A stretch of DNA of 64,000 nucleotides from Cavia porcellus (GCF_034190915.1 NW_026947484.1:184072982-184136981); one strand, 5' to 3'; counted from the first letter of the stretch, positions 32,287-45,854 are shown. The notes: generated by a model not told the origin, from the letters alone. Translations and numbers: made by a program.

Positions 32287-35200
32287 ATGCAGCAGCAGAA
32301 ATATAACATGTCAACAATAAACCAATATATAACAGTTAAAATCATTAACGTAAATGGTCTCAATGCACTAATTAAAAGAAACAGACTGGCAGAATGGATC
32401 AAGAAACAAAATCCAACCATATGCTGTCTACAAGAAACCTATCTAACCCAAAAGGATACTCACAGACTGAAAGTCAAAGGATGGAAAACAATACCTCATG
32501 CAACAGGAAACCCCCCCCCCCCAAAAAAAAGCGGGGGTAGCTATTCTGTTTGCAGACAATGTGAACTTCAAACCAATAATGATTGGAAGAGACAAAGCAG
32601 GTCACTACATACTGGTTACAGGAAAACTTCAAGAGGAGAAATAAGTATCTTAAATATATATGCACCAAATTCCAAAACACCCAGTTATATAAAACAAGTA
32701 ATATCATAAATGAAAAGCCAAATTAGCAGTAATACAATTATAACAGGAGATTTTAACACACCATTGACACCAATGGACAGATCAACAGGACAGAAAATCA
32801 GCAAAGAGATAAAAGAACTGAATCACACCTGTGTACAAATGGAATTGATAGACATATACAGAGTATTCCGCCCAACAACAACAACAGAATACACATTTTT
32901 CCTCAGCATTACATGGGTCATTCTCTAAAATAGACCATATATTAATTCACAGAACATATTTAAAGAAATGTAAAAGAGTTGAAATCATCCCCTGCATGTT
33001 ATCTGATCATAGCGTTATGAAATTAGTAATTAATGATAAAAGATACTGCAAAAATCCCACAAACACATGGAAACTGAATAACACCCTTGAGTAATCAGTG
33101 GGTCACCAAGGAAATTAAAGAAGAAATTAAACAATACCTACAAACAAATGAAAACACAAATACAACTTACCGGAATCTGTGGGATGCAATGAAAGCTGTC
33201 CTCAGAGGGAAATTTATTGCACCAAGTTCCCACATCAGGAAAAACAGAACAAATACAAATAAATAACTTCATGCTACACCTCAAACATCTAGAAAAAGAA
33301 GAGCAAGTCAAGCCCAAAGCCAAAAGAAGAGAGGAAATAATAAAAATCAGAGCAGAAATCAATGCAATAGAGACTAAGAAAACAATACAAAGAATCAATG
33401 AATCAAAGAGTTGGTTCTTTGAAAGAATAAATAAAATTGATAAGCCCCTAGCCAACCATATTTAAAAAAGGGAAGAAAAAGCTCAAATTCATGCAATAAG
33501 GAATGAAAAAGGTGAAATCACTACAGACCCAATAGAAATACAGATCATTAACACCTATATCAAAAACCTCTACTCTCAAAGGTTTGATAACACAGAAGAA
33601 ATAGACAGATTTCTAGAAGCATATGAAATACCAAAGCTAGGTCAAGAGGAAGTAAAACTGCTGAATAACCCAATTTCTATTAATGAAATCAAAAATGCAA
33701 TTAAGTCATTACCTACAAAGAAGAGTTCAGGCCCAGATGGATTCACTGCAGAATTCTACAAGAAATACAGAGAGGACCTAATGCCAACACTCCTCAAACT
33801 CTTCAGTGAAATTGAAAGGGAAGCAATCCTTCCCAAGTGATTCCTGGAAGCAAATATTACTCTAGTACCAAAACTTGAGAAAGACCCAACTGAAAAAGAG
33901 AACTACAGACCAATCTCCCTAGTGAACACAGATGCAAAGATCCTCAATAAAAGATTGGCAAATAGGATGCAGCAAGTCATCAAGAAGATTATACACCATG
34001 ACCAAGTAGGATTCATTCCAGGTATGCAGGGATGGTTCAATATACGTAAATCAATAAATGTAATCCACCATATCAGTAGAGTCAAAAGTAAGAATCACAT
34101 GATCATTTCTATAGATGAAGAAAACAACATTCATTTATGATAAGAACCTTACAGAAAATTGGAATAGATGGTCTTTACCTCAACATAATAAAGGCCATCT
34201 ATGACAAACCAACAGCCAGTATCATACTGAATAGCCAAAAATTGAAGGCCTTTACTTTAAAATCAGCCACAAGACAAGGATGTCCCCTGTCACTGCTTCT
34301 ATTTAATATAGTACTGGAAAAACAAGCCAGAGCAATTAGACATGAAAGAAAAATAAAAGGCGTATAGATAGGAGAAGAAGTTAAATTATCACTATTTGCA
34401 GATGATATGATACTCTACATAGAAGACCCCCAAACTCCATTGAAAGACTCCTAGATATAATAAATAAATTCAGCAATGTGGCTGGATACAAAATCAATAC
34501 TCAAAAATCAATAGCATTCTTATGTACTAACAACAAAATCACAGAGAGAGAAATAAGAGAAGCCACACCCTTCACACTAGCAACCAAGAAAATGAAGTAT
34601 TTAGGAATTACTCTCACGAAAGAAGTGAAAGACCTATACAGGGAAAATTATAATACATTGAAAAATGAAATTGAAGATGATCTCAGAAAATGGAAAGACA
34701 TCCCTTGCTCAAGGATAGGAAGAATAAATATTGTGAAAATGACCATCCTCCAAAACTGTTATACAGATTCAATGCAATCCTGAAAAAAATACCATCAACA
34801 TACCTCATAGATCTTGAGAAATCAATCCTAAAATTCATCTGGAGTGAGAAGAGACCTAGAATAGCAAGGACAGTTCTAAGCAGCAAAGGCAAGGCAGGAG
34901 GCATCACAATCCCTGACTTGAAGTTATACTACAAAGCAACTGTAGTAAAATCAACATGGTACTGGAATCAAAACAGAGCTTAAGATCAGTGGAATAGATT
35001 AGAAGATACAACCACAACTACAAACACACTCAACCACCTTATCTTTGATAAAGGGGCCAAAAAGTTTCACTGGAAGAATGACAGTCTCTTTAATAAATGG
35101 TGTTGGAAAAACTGGCTCTCCATATGCCGAAAACTAAAACTAGACCCATGCCTGTCACCAGATACTAAAATAAAATCTAAATTGATCAAAGATCTAAATA

Positions 35201-36073
35201 TTAAAACAGAAACACTAAATCTATTGGAAGACAAATTGGGTAAAAACCTTGAAGACATAGGAGTAGGTAGAGAATTCATGAACAACACTCAAACCGCACG
35301 GGAAATACTTCCCATAGTCAATAACTGGGATCACATCTTATTAAAAAGTTTCTGCACATTGAAAGAAATCTCTAACATAGTGAAAAGAAAACCCACAAAC
35401 TGGGAAAAAATCCTAGTGAACTGTCCCTCAGACAAAGGACTTCTGTCTAAAACATACAAGGAATTAAAAAAATCAGACCCCCAAAATTCAAAGACCCCAT
35501 CCAAAAATGGGCATCAGAGATGAATAAACAATTTTCAGATGAAGAAATACAAAGGGCAAATAAATATGTGAAAAAATGCTCAGCATCACTAGTCATTAGA
35601 GAAATGCAAATTAAAACCACACTGAGATTTTATCTCACTCCTGAAAGAATGGCCAAGATCAAGAAAACCACCAAAACAAATGCTGGAGAGGCTGTGGGGA
35701 GAAAGGAGCTCTCCTGCACTGTTGGTGGGAGTGTAGACTGGTGCAACCATCGTGGAGGTCAGTCTGGAGATTTCTCAGAAAGCTGGGACTGGAAACCCCA
35801 TTTGACCCAGCTATTCCACTCCTAGGCATATTCCCAGCAGAACTGAAAGCATCATACCACATTGATATATGTGCACCCATGTTTATATCAGCATGATTTG
35901 TAATAGCCATATCTTGGAAACAACCTAAGTGTCCATCAACTGAGGAATGGATAAAAAAGTTGTGGTATTTTTATATAATGGAGTACTACTCAGCTATGAA
36001 GAATGATCACATTGAGACATTTATAAATAAATGGACGCAGCTCGAGACCATACTCATAAGTAAAATAAATTAA
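32287..36073 (+). pseudogene. L1 copy B ORF2 (endonuclease/reverse transcriptase), degraded
   Basis: The endonuclease starts in frame (NGLNALIKRNRLAEWIKKQ, CCLQETYLTQKDTHRLK) and loses it at the C12-A8 run (32,511-32,530). GDFN (32,746-32,757) and SDH (33,002-33,010) are still recognisable in other frames. The reverse transcriptase keeps GTRQ-like [14 protein letters not shown] and the catalytic FADD (34,395-34,406), but a deletion near 34,120-34,137 removes the AEKAFDK block and stops interrupt the rest. The C-terminal cysteine region is also frameshifted. The last frame ends at TAA 36,071-36,073. ORF2p would nick DNA and reverse-transcribe L1 RNA; this copy cannot make it whole. Confidence 0.92.
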
Positions 36074-37596
36074 ACTCACCTGTATAAATACCGAATAGTT
36101 TCCCTAGTGTAAGAAACGATAAGAATACATGAAAATACGTGGTAATCATGATTCCCAGTCACACTGGTTTGAAGCCATATAATGTTTTTACTCATTAATC
36201 GGAATGGTTTTAATTTGGGTGGTTTTATTTTATTGTCTGTGATACCACAAATAACTATTTTGAAGAAAATAAGAGCATAATAGCTAGCACTGATTTAATA
36301 TCATCCTGTCTTGAAGCCCCATCAAGTTGTTTTTCATTTGTTTCCATTGGTTCTAACATCTGGTATCTTTATTACATCTTAATGTATGTGATAGTATAAG
36401 CAAGTTTTTTATAGACAAAGAGATAATATAGAAATTGATGTTTGGTTTCTGCTAGGTGGTTCTAAATACCCTGCAATAATTTCATTCTCTTGAACGGTTT
36501 CACTCTGTCTTGATAAATTTGATGCTATAGTGTACAAAGCTGGACTCAAATATTTCAAGGAAAGAGTCAGTATGGTAACTACTATTAATGTCAACCTATC
36601 TGGGGGTGAAACACAACGATGGTTAAATTTTTCGGTTCTGACCAGTGTTGTTATATTGATATATTCTTTTTTAAATCTCAGTCTCTCCCCTTTTTCTTTA
36701 CTTTTTAAAAAAAATTAATTTATTCCTTAGTATCTTTTAACTAAGGGAAAACTAAATTAAAAATAGTGCAATAGATTATAGTAATTTTTTTGTTTCCCTA
36801 TTAACCTAATTTGAACCCCTGTAGTGTTCTCCACATCTTGTTCTGACTGATTTTATTATATTCTGTTTTGCTTAATAGTATCAAGTTTGAGGGTATAGGC
36901 AACCATTTGGAAGGCAACCAGATATTCTATGATGCCTGTTATTATTTGACTATTATCTGCTTTGGAATCCTGTAAGCTCTCCAATGTAGTTTTATTGGTC
37001 TTATGTACAGTTTTGTTCAATTCTTTTATACTAGCTGATATAGGCTACTCTTTTTAGGATAACAAGAGGCATAATGGTAACCATTGTTGATCACTTAGTA
37101 TTCCCTTTTTTTTTTCATTTTATGCTATGTCCATCCTCCTGATCTAACTTTGTCGCATTGGTTTTTTTTTTTTTTTTTTGGTCTGGCCTTTTTAAAATCT
37201 TTTTTTCTTTTCCTCTTCAAAGAAAAAGTTAAAAAAAAAACTGTGGAAGTAATGGAAACTAAAATGTCTGATTGTTAGCATAAAAAAGAGAGGAAGGATA
37301 GTGATTTAAAGGATATAACTACAAGTTTATTTAAATGTGTAGGATAGAGAACCATATTGCTGAGTTTTTCTTGGATCACTGAACAGAACTGACTGCAATC
37401 TCACTGTATTAATCTCCACTTTGTATGTTTTAATTTTGTAATCTGGACAGCTGTTTGTAAGATGACAATGTTTGATCTATTAACTGGTGAACTCTTACTG
37501 CATATTTTTTCTCTTGAAATTCTGTAGTACTTCTAGCCTTTTACTGTCTTGCTTCGTTTAGTTTTGTTTTTCTCTTTAAATAAAAAAAATGAAAAA
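36074..37596 (+). other. L1 copy B 3' UTR
   Basis: It aligns with the copy A 3' UTR along its length, including the two related blocks (around 36,240-36,330 and 36,880-36,980). There is a T18 run at about 37,163-37,180. It ends ctctttaaataaa followed by an A-rich tail. Confidence 0.85.
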
Positions 37597-37612
37597 AAAA
37601 ATAAAACCAACA
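37597..37612 (+). repeat. 3' target-site duplication of L1 copy B
   Basis: aaaaataaaaccaaca is the exact partner of 30,496-30,511. Confidence 0.88.
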
Positions 37613-40429
37613 AAAAAAGTGAGATGAGTGCCGTTAAAATCTGAGAATATATTCAATCAATTTCTTTTACATTCTTGTTGCATAAGGTCCAATGTACAAA
37701 AACAATTCCAATCTAAAAATTAATGGAAAAAAGTCTTTTCTAGGATTTTCAAGACATAAAGTCCAGAAAGACTAAAGAAAAAAATGACTTTTGGTTTGTT
37801 TTTTTTGCTTTTATAGATCATTCACTGTGTATCACATTAGAAATCAATTGTTATGTACTTAAGTCAAGGGGCTCTGTCAAAGTTAAATATGAGAAATGTG
37901 ACTGAAATTTTAAAAATGCAGTTCTTGTAACAAGACATATGTCTCTCATCTATTCTTTAAAAGGATGAATTAGATTTTTGATATGTTTTAATCTTATAAT
38001 TCCCTTTAAATTAAAGGATTAAGTAGATGTAAAATTGGTTTTGATTTATATCTTACCAAAAAGTACCTGCTAAAGCTATCTAAGTATGCAGTGACTAGAT
38101 CCAGAATCAGATAAAGGGAAAAATTCAGGCTGAAATTATATCATTCATTAATAAGGAGTATTATATTTTTCCTAATTTATTTGAAATGTGAGGGAAAATC
38201 TGCTGGGGAATCATAAACTTTTAAAAAATGCATAAAACCATAATGATGTAGGGGAAATCTCATAAAACATTACGAATTTCTCCAAGTTGGAAAAAATAAT
38301 TCTGGTACAGTAATTGGAAAAATAATTTGAAAATTCATTTTTAATGTCAGGAAACTCAGATTATAGGTGCATATGCTGATGTAAAATTAGTACTTTAGTC
38401 AGTACATGTTAACGTCACTAGATAACTTGGCTTACCAAGGAAGAAGATTTTTCAGTTATAATAGTTCTTAATCCTTGGTGGTTTTTAAGAAAATGAGTCT
38501 ATGTACTTATGAGCTAGTTTTAGAAAAAAATATATTTAGATAAAATAAAACTCATTTTTAGAAATTGAACAATGTGTTGAAATTGTTTAAATTAAGAAAA
38601 AACTACTACACATGCAATTACTTTCTGTAGAAGTGTTTTCCACAGTAAAAAATTCTATTTTTGATGACTTGTGTGACTTTAGTATCAAATCTTATTTTTA
38701 AAGTTTAACACTTTTATAGTTTTTACATGAAACTGAAGTTTGGATTTTATTTGTAGGAGTCCTCTAGATAAACAGATAATTTGGGAGGAATGATCTATTC
38801 ATTAAATAACTATTTCTAAATTGAAATGGTGTTTTAGCTTTGGATCATTCCTGATGGGAGTTTGTTGGTATGATAATATACTATCCCAAAGGAGTTACAG
38901 TTTCAGGTGTTCGTCTCCTTGAGTCCTCCACTCCTCTTGAACTTGAGCTGGGCTTTTGATCTTTAACTACAAAAATATCATTGACAAAATATTTTCCTAA
39001 TTTCAGTATTACTCTTAGATGTGGGTGACAGCTTCTTACACACTTGGGACTTTTAGACCTCAGTATGGAAAGATGTTTTCCCTTATTATAGTAACTAACT
39101 GCTTGGAGAAAGGCGAGAGATGCAGGAGAAAAGGAAAAGCCCAAATGTCTTAACATCATATCTGTATCCAGTTTTTGGTGGACTCATTACTTCAAAGTAT
39201 CCATAGAAGTGGCCACCAGTTAGAACAAGAGAACTGCCTCTCTGAGGCCTGGTTGTCCAGTCTTGAGGAAAAACAGTCGTTTAGATCTGCTGAATCATTG
39301 GTTGTTTTTAAAGCAATGATGGACGACCCAGTTAGTGTCCTACTTATATTTAGCACAAACATTATGTTAAGGCGTGAATGAGCTGTCATCAAAGAAAGGA
39401 ATCTGCCTTTATTTCCAAGGAAACTGATGGAACAAAACATGTTCCTCTGTGCCATCTGCTATTGCTTGAGCTATTTGAACCCATCAAATGAACTGTTATT
39501 AACTTGAGTAGTTGTGACAGATACAGCATTTCCTAGAGATCCTTAAGTTTTCCAAGTATCATTCTACATATCCCTGGAGTGACGACAACTACTGTCTCTA
39601 ATCTAAGAATAAGCAGTTTAACACTAAATGTAGCCTTGGGTCAACACAAGTGCTGTCAAAACTTTGTTTTGTAAATCCATGCACCAAATTTGTTTTGTAA
39701 ATCCATGTTATTTTACATAATGACTTGCCTACATTGGTGATATCAAATACAATCTACTTTGTGTACTTAAAAATAAATATGCTTAATTAAACCCTAATGA
39801 GAATTACATAAAGAAATTTTGGAATATGTTTTTTTCCTTCTGAAAACAAAAAAATGTTGATGGAAAACAGCACAACCTGAAATCATCTAAATGTGCAGTA
39901 AACAGAACGTTTCACTTTACAATTATCTATGTAGTAGGTAATTGTAAGCACTTACCCTAACAATGAGTGAATTATTAGTCACAGATGTAATCAGTACATA
40001 TGCCCTAATGAATAAGTAGATGTTTATTTAAAGTGTGAGTGTTCAGAGGGATGCAGTGAAAGTTGCTTTAAGTATGTTTTTTTTCTTCAGAAATTCTGAA
40101 CAGTAATACAAGGAAGGTTATTTTTACAATAACATTTAAAAGACATAAAATTCAATAAAATCTTAGAAATTTTTGTAACTTCAAAAAAGAGGTTTGGCTG
40201 AGGAGTAGCCTATGTAAAAACAAACAAATATATGGTATTTATAAAAGGTTTTCTTCAAGGTTATTTTTCAGATTTCTTTTATGGAATGAAATGTGTAGGT
40301 TAAATAAATATTTCCTTCCTAAATACATGGAATGTAAATTATATCTTGATTCAAAAGAGATAAAATATCACTATTTTTAAAATTAAGCTTAAAAAACAAA
40401 CATAAAACACTAAACTTGTTCAATTACCC
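37613..40429. other. Apparently unique sequence, no gene identified
   Basis: About 2.8 kb without recognised repeats. The part at 38,880-39,600 is less AT-rich and has 92- and 87-codon minus-strand frames and a 68-codon plus-strand frame, none with a domain I recognise. It could be a conserved non-coding block or chance. Confidence 0.45.
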
Positions 40430-40760
40430 ACTGCCTTAGCCTGCTACAGAAGCTATAACATATTACCAGAGGCTGAGTGGCTTAAGCAGCATTTATTGCT
40501 CACAGTTCTGGAGATTAGGAGTCCAAACTGAACATGCAGACATATTTGGCTCTTTTGAGAGCTTTCTTCTTAGTTTGCAGACAGCTATTTTCTTGTATCC
40601 ACATATGGCAGAAGCAAGGTCTATCTCACGAATACCATCAGGAGGGTTCCACCACCTTGACCTAATTGTCTCCCAGGGTCTCCTTTAGATACCGTGGGAA
40701 AGTGAGGGAAGAATGAATTTGTGGAGATACAAATGTACAGCCTGTGATATTCATGTTAAG
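40430..40760 (+). mobile_element. Ancient mammalian interspersed repeat, LTR-like, class uncertain
   Basis: The order cctgctacagaagctataacatattaccagaggctgagtggcttaa, ttattgctcacagttctggag, ccacatatggcagaagcaagg, ggttccaccaccttgacctaatt and ctcccagggtctcc is that of a common mammalian dispersed repeat with MaLR-like flavour. I cannot name the subfamily. Confidence 0.6.
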
Positions 40761-41714
40761 ATTATTCATTGTCATACACTGGACAAAAGCATGTATTTAA
40801 CATTCTGACCATTTATTTGTACTGATCCCTATATTTGTGGCAATAATATCCAAAGAACTTGTTGATAAATAGCATAGATGCAGATTCTCGCAGTAGGAAA
40901 TAGATGGCTCTTACTTCCAGCAAAATCACCTGTGGAATGGAAGCTGAAATCAGAACTCTTAGATATTTGAAAGAATTTGCTTTTTCTTTTAAACTGTGTT
41001 TAATTAGATGGTTAAATTTTGAACAGATACCTGAGTATGTCACATTTTACTGTGATTGGGAATAATTTTGAAAACTTGTATTACATCCATGTGAATTTTA
41101 TGGCTGGAGTAAGGTACAAATCCAAGTTTTGAACACAAGAATAAGTTATTTATGTCTAAGACAAACAAAATGGATTAGAGATGAAGGCAAAACCTGAGGT
41201 GAAGCTAACACATCCTTGCTCCCTGTGTCAATGGCTTAGTGAAAAAAACTCGCTATGATCCCACTCCAGCCAGGCCCCTTCCTCACGGCCAGTGCTTAAC
41301 TTTGAGCTTCCTCATTTGTTTTTGCGTGAACCTGCTTCAGCAGTATCCTGTTAGGTAGCTTTAGCAGGAATCTTCCCTTATGCCTGGTGTTTTTTCTGAA
41401 TTTTCTATCAACTTCCTCTTTCTGCTCTTTGACTGTAAATCTCCCTGGTCTATGTGAAATTGAGTCCAATTTTACATTCAAGACTCTTTTCTCATTGCAA
41501 TACTTCCTGAAGGAAATCTGTTATTACTGTCTTAACCGTTACACGATTAGTAGATGTGGTTTGTGACAAACCATAATATGTGGTTTAAAGGATGAACTTA
41601 CCATACATATTTTGCTGTTTATATAAAGAATTTTATTATTGATATATTTATTGCATTTATTAGGGACTGTTATGTGACAGGCATTGTCATACAAAACTGA
41701 CAATGAAGTTGTAT
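40761..41714. other. Unique-looking sequence, no gene; possible L2/MIR scrap near 41,640-41,710
   Basis: tttattagggactgttatgtgacaggcattg resembles the core shared by L2/MIR-type repeats. Nothing else is recognised. Confidence 0.4.
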
Positions 41715-41860
41715 TTTATTTTTGTTAGTATAGTACATGCTTCCAGTACTAATGATTACATTCATCATGGGAACTTGGTACATGTACATAACACAGCTTA
41801 ATTCATTTTTATCTTCTTTTCCTCGTCTCTTTCTCCCTCCCTCCAGAATGAAATTTCAGA
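41715..41860 (-). mobile_element. Old L1 3' UTR fragment, minus strand
   Basis: ttttgttagtatagtacatgc, ttacattcatcatggg, gtacatgtacataacac and a pyrimidine-rich end resemble the reverse complement of older rodent L1 3' UTRs. The same pattern recurs at 55,440-55,580. Confidence 0.5.
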
Positions 41861-44800
41861 ATTGGAAAGAAAGATTTGTTCTTTGTTACTATTAATCATT
41901 TGGATTTCAGCCCACTAACGAGGTTAAAATTATTATCATTGCCATCCTTTTTTTTTTTGTTTGTTTTGCTTTTTGAAATAAAAACCTTTTTAAATTACAG
42001 TTACTGGAGGGATTGAAATGGCACCGAGATGTATTATTTTTATTCTTACTTTACAGCCTTTTATCTTCAAGAGTGAATATTTTTTCCATTTACTTGTTTT
42101 ATTACAATAAACATATGTCAAATTGATTTGGTATTTTAGAGATAGCCAATGTTTTGCTCTATGCATACTATAAATATTTTTTACACTGTGGTTCACTATT
42201 ACCAAACAATAACAATAACAACAAAAGAAAGCACCAGGTTAGATACAATATCAGAAAGAACAAGTGATCTGAATTCTAAAGAACTTAAAGTAAACATCAG
42301 TACTTGAACTAGCAATAATTTTTGAAAATGCAGCATTTCTATGGCTGCAGTTTAGGCTCTTTCTTTAGAGTTTGTCTTGGTTTGCCTTGTATGTCTATGT
42401 TTAAAATGATGCTATATAAATCTTCATATTTGTATGTGTCTGAGTTCTCAAAATACATAATGATGTTAACACAGCACAAATAATTTTACTACCTGTTAAA
42501 TCTGATTTAGGGTGTCAATTTTCTTCAATTCAGCCCAATTTCCTAAAATTGTAGACTGTATGGAATGTTCTTGTTACATTAACAAAACAAGTAAGTCACT
42601 TTGGCCTCTTAATAAATAATTTAAAACATTACCTTGATGTAAAATAACACATACATTTTATAAAATTAAGGGGTAATTTATATGATTAAAAAAAGAAAAT
42701 ACTATAGTCTACTGATTTTGGGATAGGTACTCCTGGGACCATGTTTTGACGTCCTTTTTCTATTTGGGTATTTCTTTGTAAAGTTTTCAGAATTAGGTTA
42801 ATCAAGAACAACAGACAGTTATTACAGTAAATTTGGTTGTTCCTTTTATTTAATTCACCTTATCTGTTCTTTTGCTTTATGTGAGATAAAATGGAACCAC
42901 TTGACTTTCAGTGTTTCTGATCCTCACAAAGACAGAATTTAACTCACCAGTGAAAATGATTTTCTCATGGGTCAGTGAACCAAGGCCATCATTATTCCTT
43001 GTTAAAATCACCTGATGTTTCATATGCTAAGTGGAGTACCCCAGAGGCCTGACTGTACTAATACATGATTAAGACTAAATTTGACTGCAGCATTGTTGAC
43101 TTTTGCTACTGTGGTTTGAATTTTTTCCGAATTGCCAGATGGTCTCTGATTATATAGATCATAAAGAATAATTGATATGTAATCATGCACTTAATGATTT
43201 TTTTGCCCTTATTTTGTACAAGGCACAAGACTGGTGGCTTTCATCTTAATGTAGAAATTAGAAGTATTTTAAAGCTGAAGATATGCTCTTTTCCTGCTTT
43301 GAATTAGAATGAAGGACTGAAATGAAGTACAAGACTTTCTTAGCACCTATTCACGTATTCTAAGGAGACTGATTATTTCCCCAAGTTAGAGACATTTCAA
43401 TGTCAATCGACAATCTTTGGATTGGTAGAAATAGGAAATTAAGATGATGAAACATCAAGGGACTTATTACTTTCCTTCTCATTTATTACTTCTTAAGCAT
43501 ATTTTATGTTGTAATCTTCCTCCAAACATTTCTCTAAATCAGTCTTTATTAAGCATCTTCAAGATGTAATTCCTGTGATACATTTATAATGATGAATTTG
43601 ATGTGTGCCTTAACTTCAAGGAATTTAGATATAGTGAGGAGACAGACAGGAGAATGAGTGGGGTCACTTAGATGACAACGTGCCTTCAAGGCCCACTGCA
43701 GCCTTCTCTTTGGAAGATTCATTCTAGCTCCTCCTGCAAGCAAAGAAGCTGTTAAGGGAGCAGGACTGGCTGAAAGGATCTTCTACGAGCACGGGAAGTT
43801 TATGTCTGTCTTCCTAAAATGATAGACACATGTGACTGTTGAGAATGTAGGGGATGAATTATTTGTTTTCCTCACCCATCACTGGGTTAATGACTGAAGC
43901 TCTTGTAACAAATGATAGATTAATAAGAGAAAAATAATCATTTATTTAGGTCTTATATGATATGGAAGTGTCAGAATAAAGCATCGAGGAAATACACATT
44001 CTTGTGTTATTTTATGCTTAAGCATAATGAGGTAGTACATAGTCATGAAGAAGTAAGATTGGACAAAAGTTTTGACCTAGTGACAGATGAAATCGAGGTG
44101 AGGGGAATTTAGTAAGGCGTGTTCAGATTTTTGCCTGTGTCAGTGTTTTTAGGGTTAAGATGTTCCACTCCTCAGGCTACAGAGAGAGCACTTGTGAATG
44201 GTTTTATGATCTGTTTCATGGTAGGAAAGACAGAGCAAAGGGAGAATGACCTTAGTCCAAGTGTCATACTTGGGCTTTCTGTGTCCTGAACATTCATCAA
44301 GCATTAAATTATACTACTATAGTAGAATCTCAGGTTTTTATTTTAGTTCATATTAATTAATATGAGTTTGAACTAAACAGTCATAGGTAACTAGTGACCA
44401 TTGAACAGCACAGTGACAGAAATTTGTATGAGAGGTGAGCTCTTGTTTTCTCTACTTTCAGTTCTTCTACTTTTATTCTGTAGCAAAAGCCAGTAGAGAC
44501 CACTTGGACACAGGAGGTACGGTAGAAACTATATCAATTCATTCTTGAACTTGACATTTACAGAATCACAGACAAAGAATATCTGTGATTTTCTGGTGCA
44601 GGAATAAAGAGGCACATTGATGAAATAAGACAAAAAATATGATACTATCCAAGAATGTAATACACTTAGAATATGATAAAAGTGACATTTTATATCAAGT
44701 GGGAGAAAATGATGGATGTTTTAATGAATTCTGGAGGGACAAATGGATTGCCATTTGGAGAGACAAATAACATTAGATTCATCCTGCACATCATACATAA

Positions 44801-45342
44801 TAGTAAATGATAGAAAAATTAAAGTATTAAGTGTAAAAAATGAAACAATTTCTGGAAAAAACTTACTGAACAAGAATGTAATCCTGTTATGGTACAACAG
44901 TGTTGAAACACAGAGCCATAAACAGGAAAACAAAAAAAAAATGCCAGGTAAATTTAAGAATATTTATTTTTCCTCCAAAAGTAATATTAACAAAATTAAA
45001 TATACATTAAAGAAAATATTGCAATATAGATGTCAAAGATTAAAGTTTCAAAATTTAGAAGTTCATATAATTTAGAGAGCATATAAAAATTGATCAGTGA
45101 ACAAAAACTTCAGAAAATTTTCATATATGCACATGAAAGAAATAAAAAAATCAATGAATTTAGAGAAATTTTTAATATTTTTTAGATGTTAATCTTAAAA
45201 AAGATAACAGTTGATAATAGTTGTGCCTACTGCTTTGTGTTTTGAGAATTAAATATCATACAAGGGATTATAAATATACAGTGAAGAATGAGGGTAAAAG
45301 ACATGTTCACTGTGTACTTTATATTTGAATATATAAGCAGAA

Positions 45343-45344
<2 letters not shown>
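41861..45344. other. About 3.5 kb of AT-rich sequence without recognised genes
   Basis: Short open frames only. A weak L2-like stretch lies at about 43,530-43,680 (aacttcaaggaatttagatatag, gacagacaggagaatg). Nothing is firm enough to name. Confidence 0.45.

Positions 45345-45384
<40 letters not shown>
45345..45384. repeat. (AT)20 microsatellite
   Basis: 40 bases of perfect AT dinucleotide. Confidence 0.95.
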
Positions 45385-45387
<3 letters not shown>

Positions 45388-45497
45388 GAACTTATGGTTA
45401 TGTTAGTAGAATATTACTGTCTTCAAGGACATAATTAAAAATAATTAGAATAAGAAATAAAATTGGTAGAAAATTACTTACTTTAAAGAAAAAGGAG

Positions 45498-45613
45498 GGG
45501 CTGGGGATTTAGCTCAGCAGCATAAGCTCCTGCCTTGCAAGCAGGCAGTTGTGAGTTCAATCCCCGGTACCGATAAAAAGGTAAAAGACAAAAAAAAAAA
45601 AAAAAAAAAAGAA
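45498..45613 (+). mobile_element. ID-type SINE with TSD
   Basis: ggggctggggatttagctcag, gccttgcaagcaggcag and gagttcaatccccggtacc, then ataaaaaggtaaaagac and an A-rich tail, match the element at 54,613 closely. Direct repeats aaagaaaaaggag at 45,485-45,497 and 45,614-45,626 are exact. The B box carries one C-to-T type change. Confidence 0.92.
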
Positions 45614-45716
45614 AAAGAAAAAGGAGTACTTGCTTCTGCCTCTTTTTTAGGAGCATGCCTGGATCGGTCCCCAAGTGATTCTGAGTCAGCTGCTGTTTAA
45701 AGTAGAGTCTTTCAGG

Positions 45717-45803
45717 CCTTAGGAGAGGAGCTCAGTGCTAGGACACTGTGAAGTATCTACAAAGTTCTGACTTTGATACCCAGAACCACAAAAAAGGGAG
45801 AAA
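45717..45803 (+). mobile_element. Diverged ID-type SINE
   Basis: gaggagctcagtgctaggacac and tgactttgatacccagaacc, followed by an A-rich stretch, keep the A-box and B-box spacing of an ID element but with many changes. Confidence 0.55.
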
Positions 45804-45854
45804 AACCAAGTTAAATGTTTAGTAGGATTCCAATAGCACATTAATTTAATTATG

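Larger units (their letters stand above)
30512..37596 (+). mobile_element. LINE-1 retrotransposon, copy B (7.09 kb, full length)
   Basis: It contains a GC-rich 5' UTR of about 700 bases, ORF1 in two overlapping frames, a degraded ORF2, a 3' UTR of about 1.5 kb and an A-rich tail after ctctttaaataaa, all inside a 16-bp TSD. It is in the same orientation as copy A, with homologous positions about 23.8 kb apart. Its 5' UTR is unrelated to that of copy A except for roughly the last 30 bases before the ORF1 ATG. Frameshifts in ORF2 make it non-autonomous. Confidence 0.96.

Noticed and set aside
7171..37596. Copies A and B as one segmental duplication
   Set aside because: Each has its own TSD and different flanks and 5' UTR, so they are independent insertions.
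44743..45075. 110-codon plus-strand frame
   Set aside because: It is Lys/Asn/Ile-rich from AT-rich DNA, with no domain and no context.
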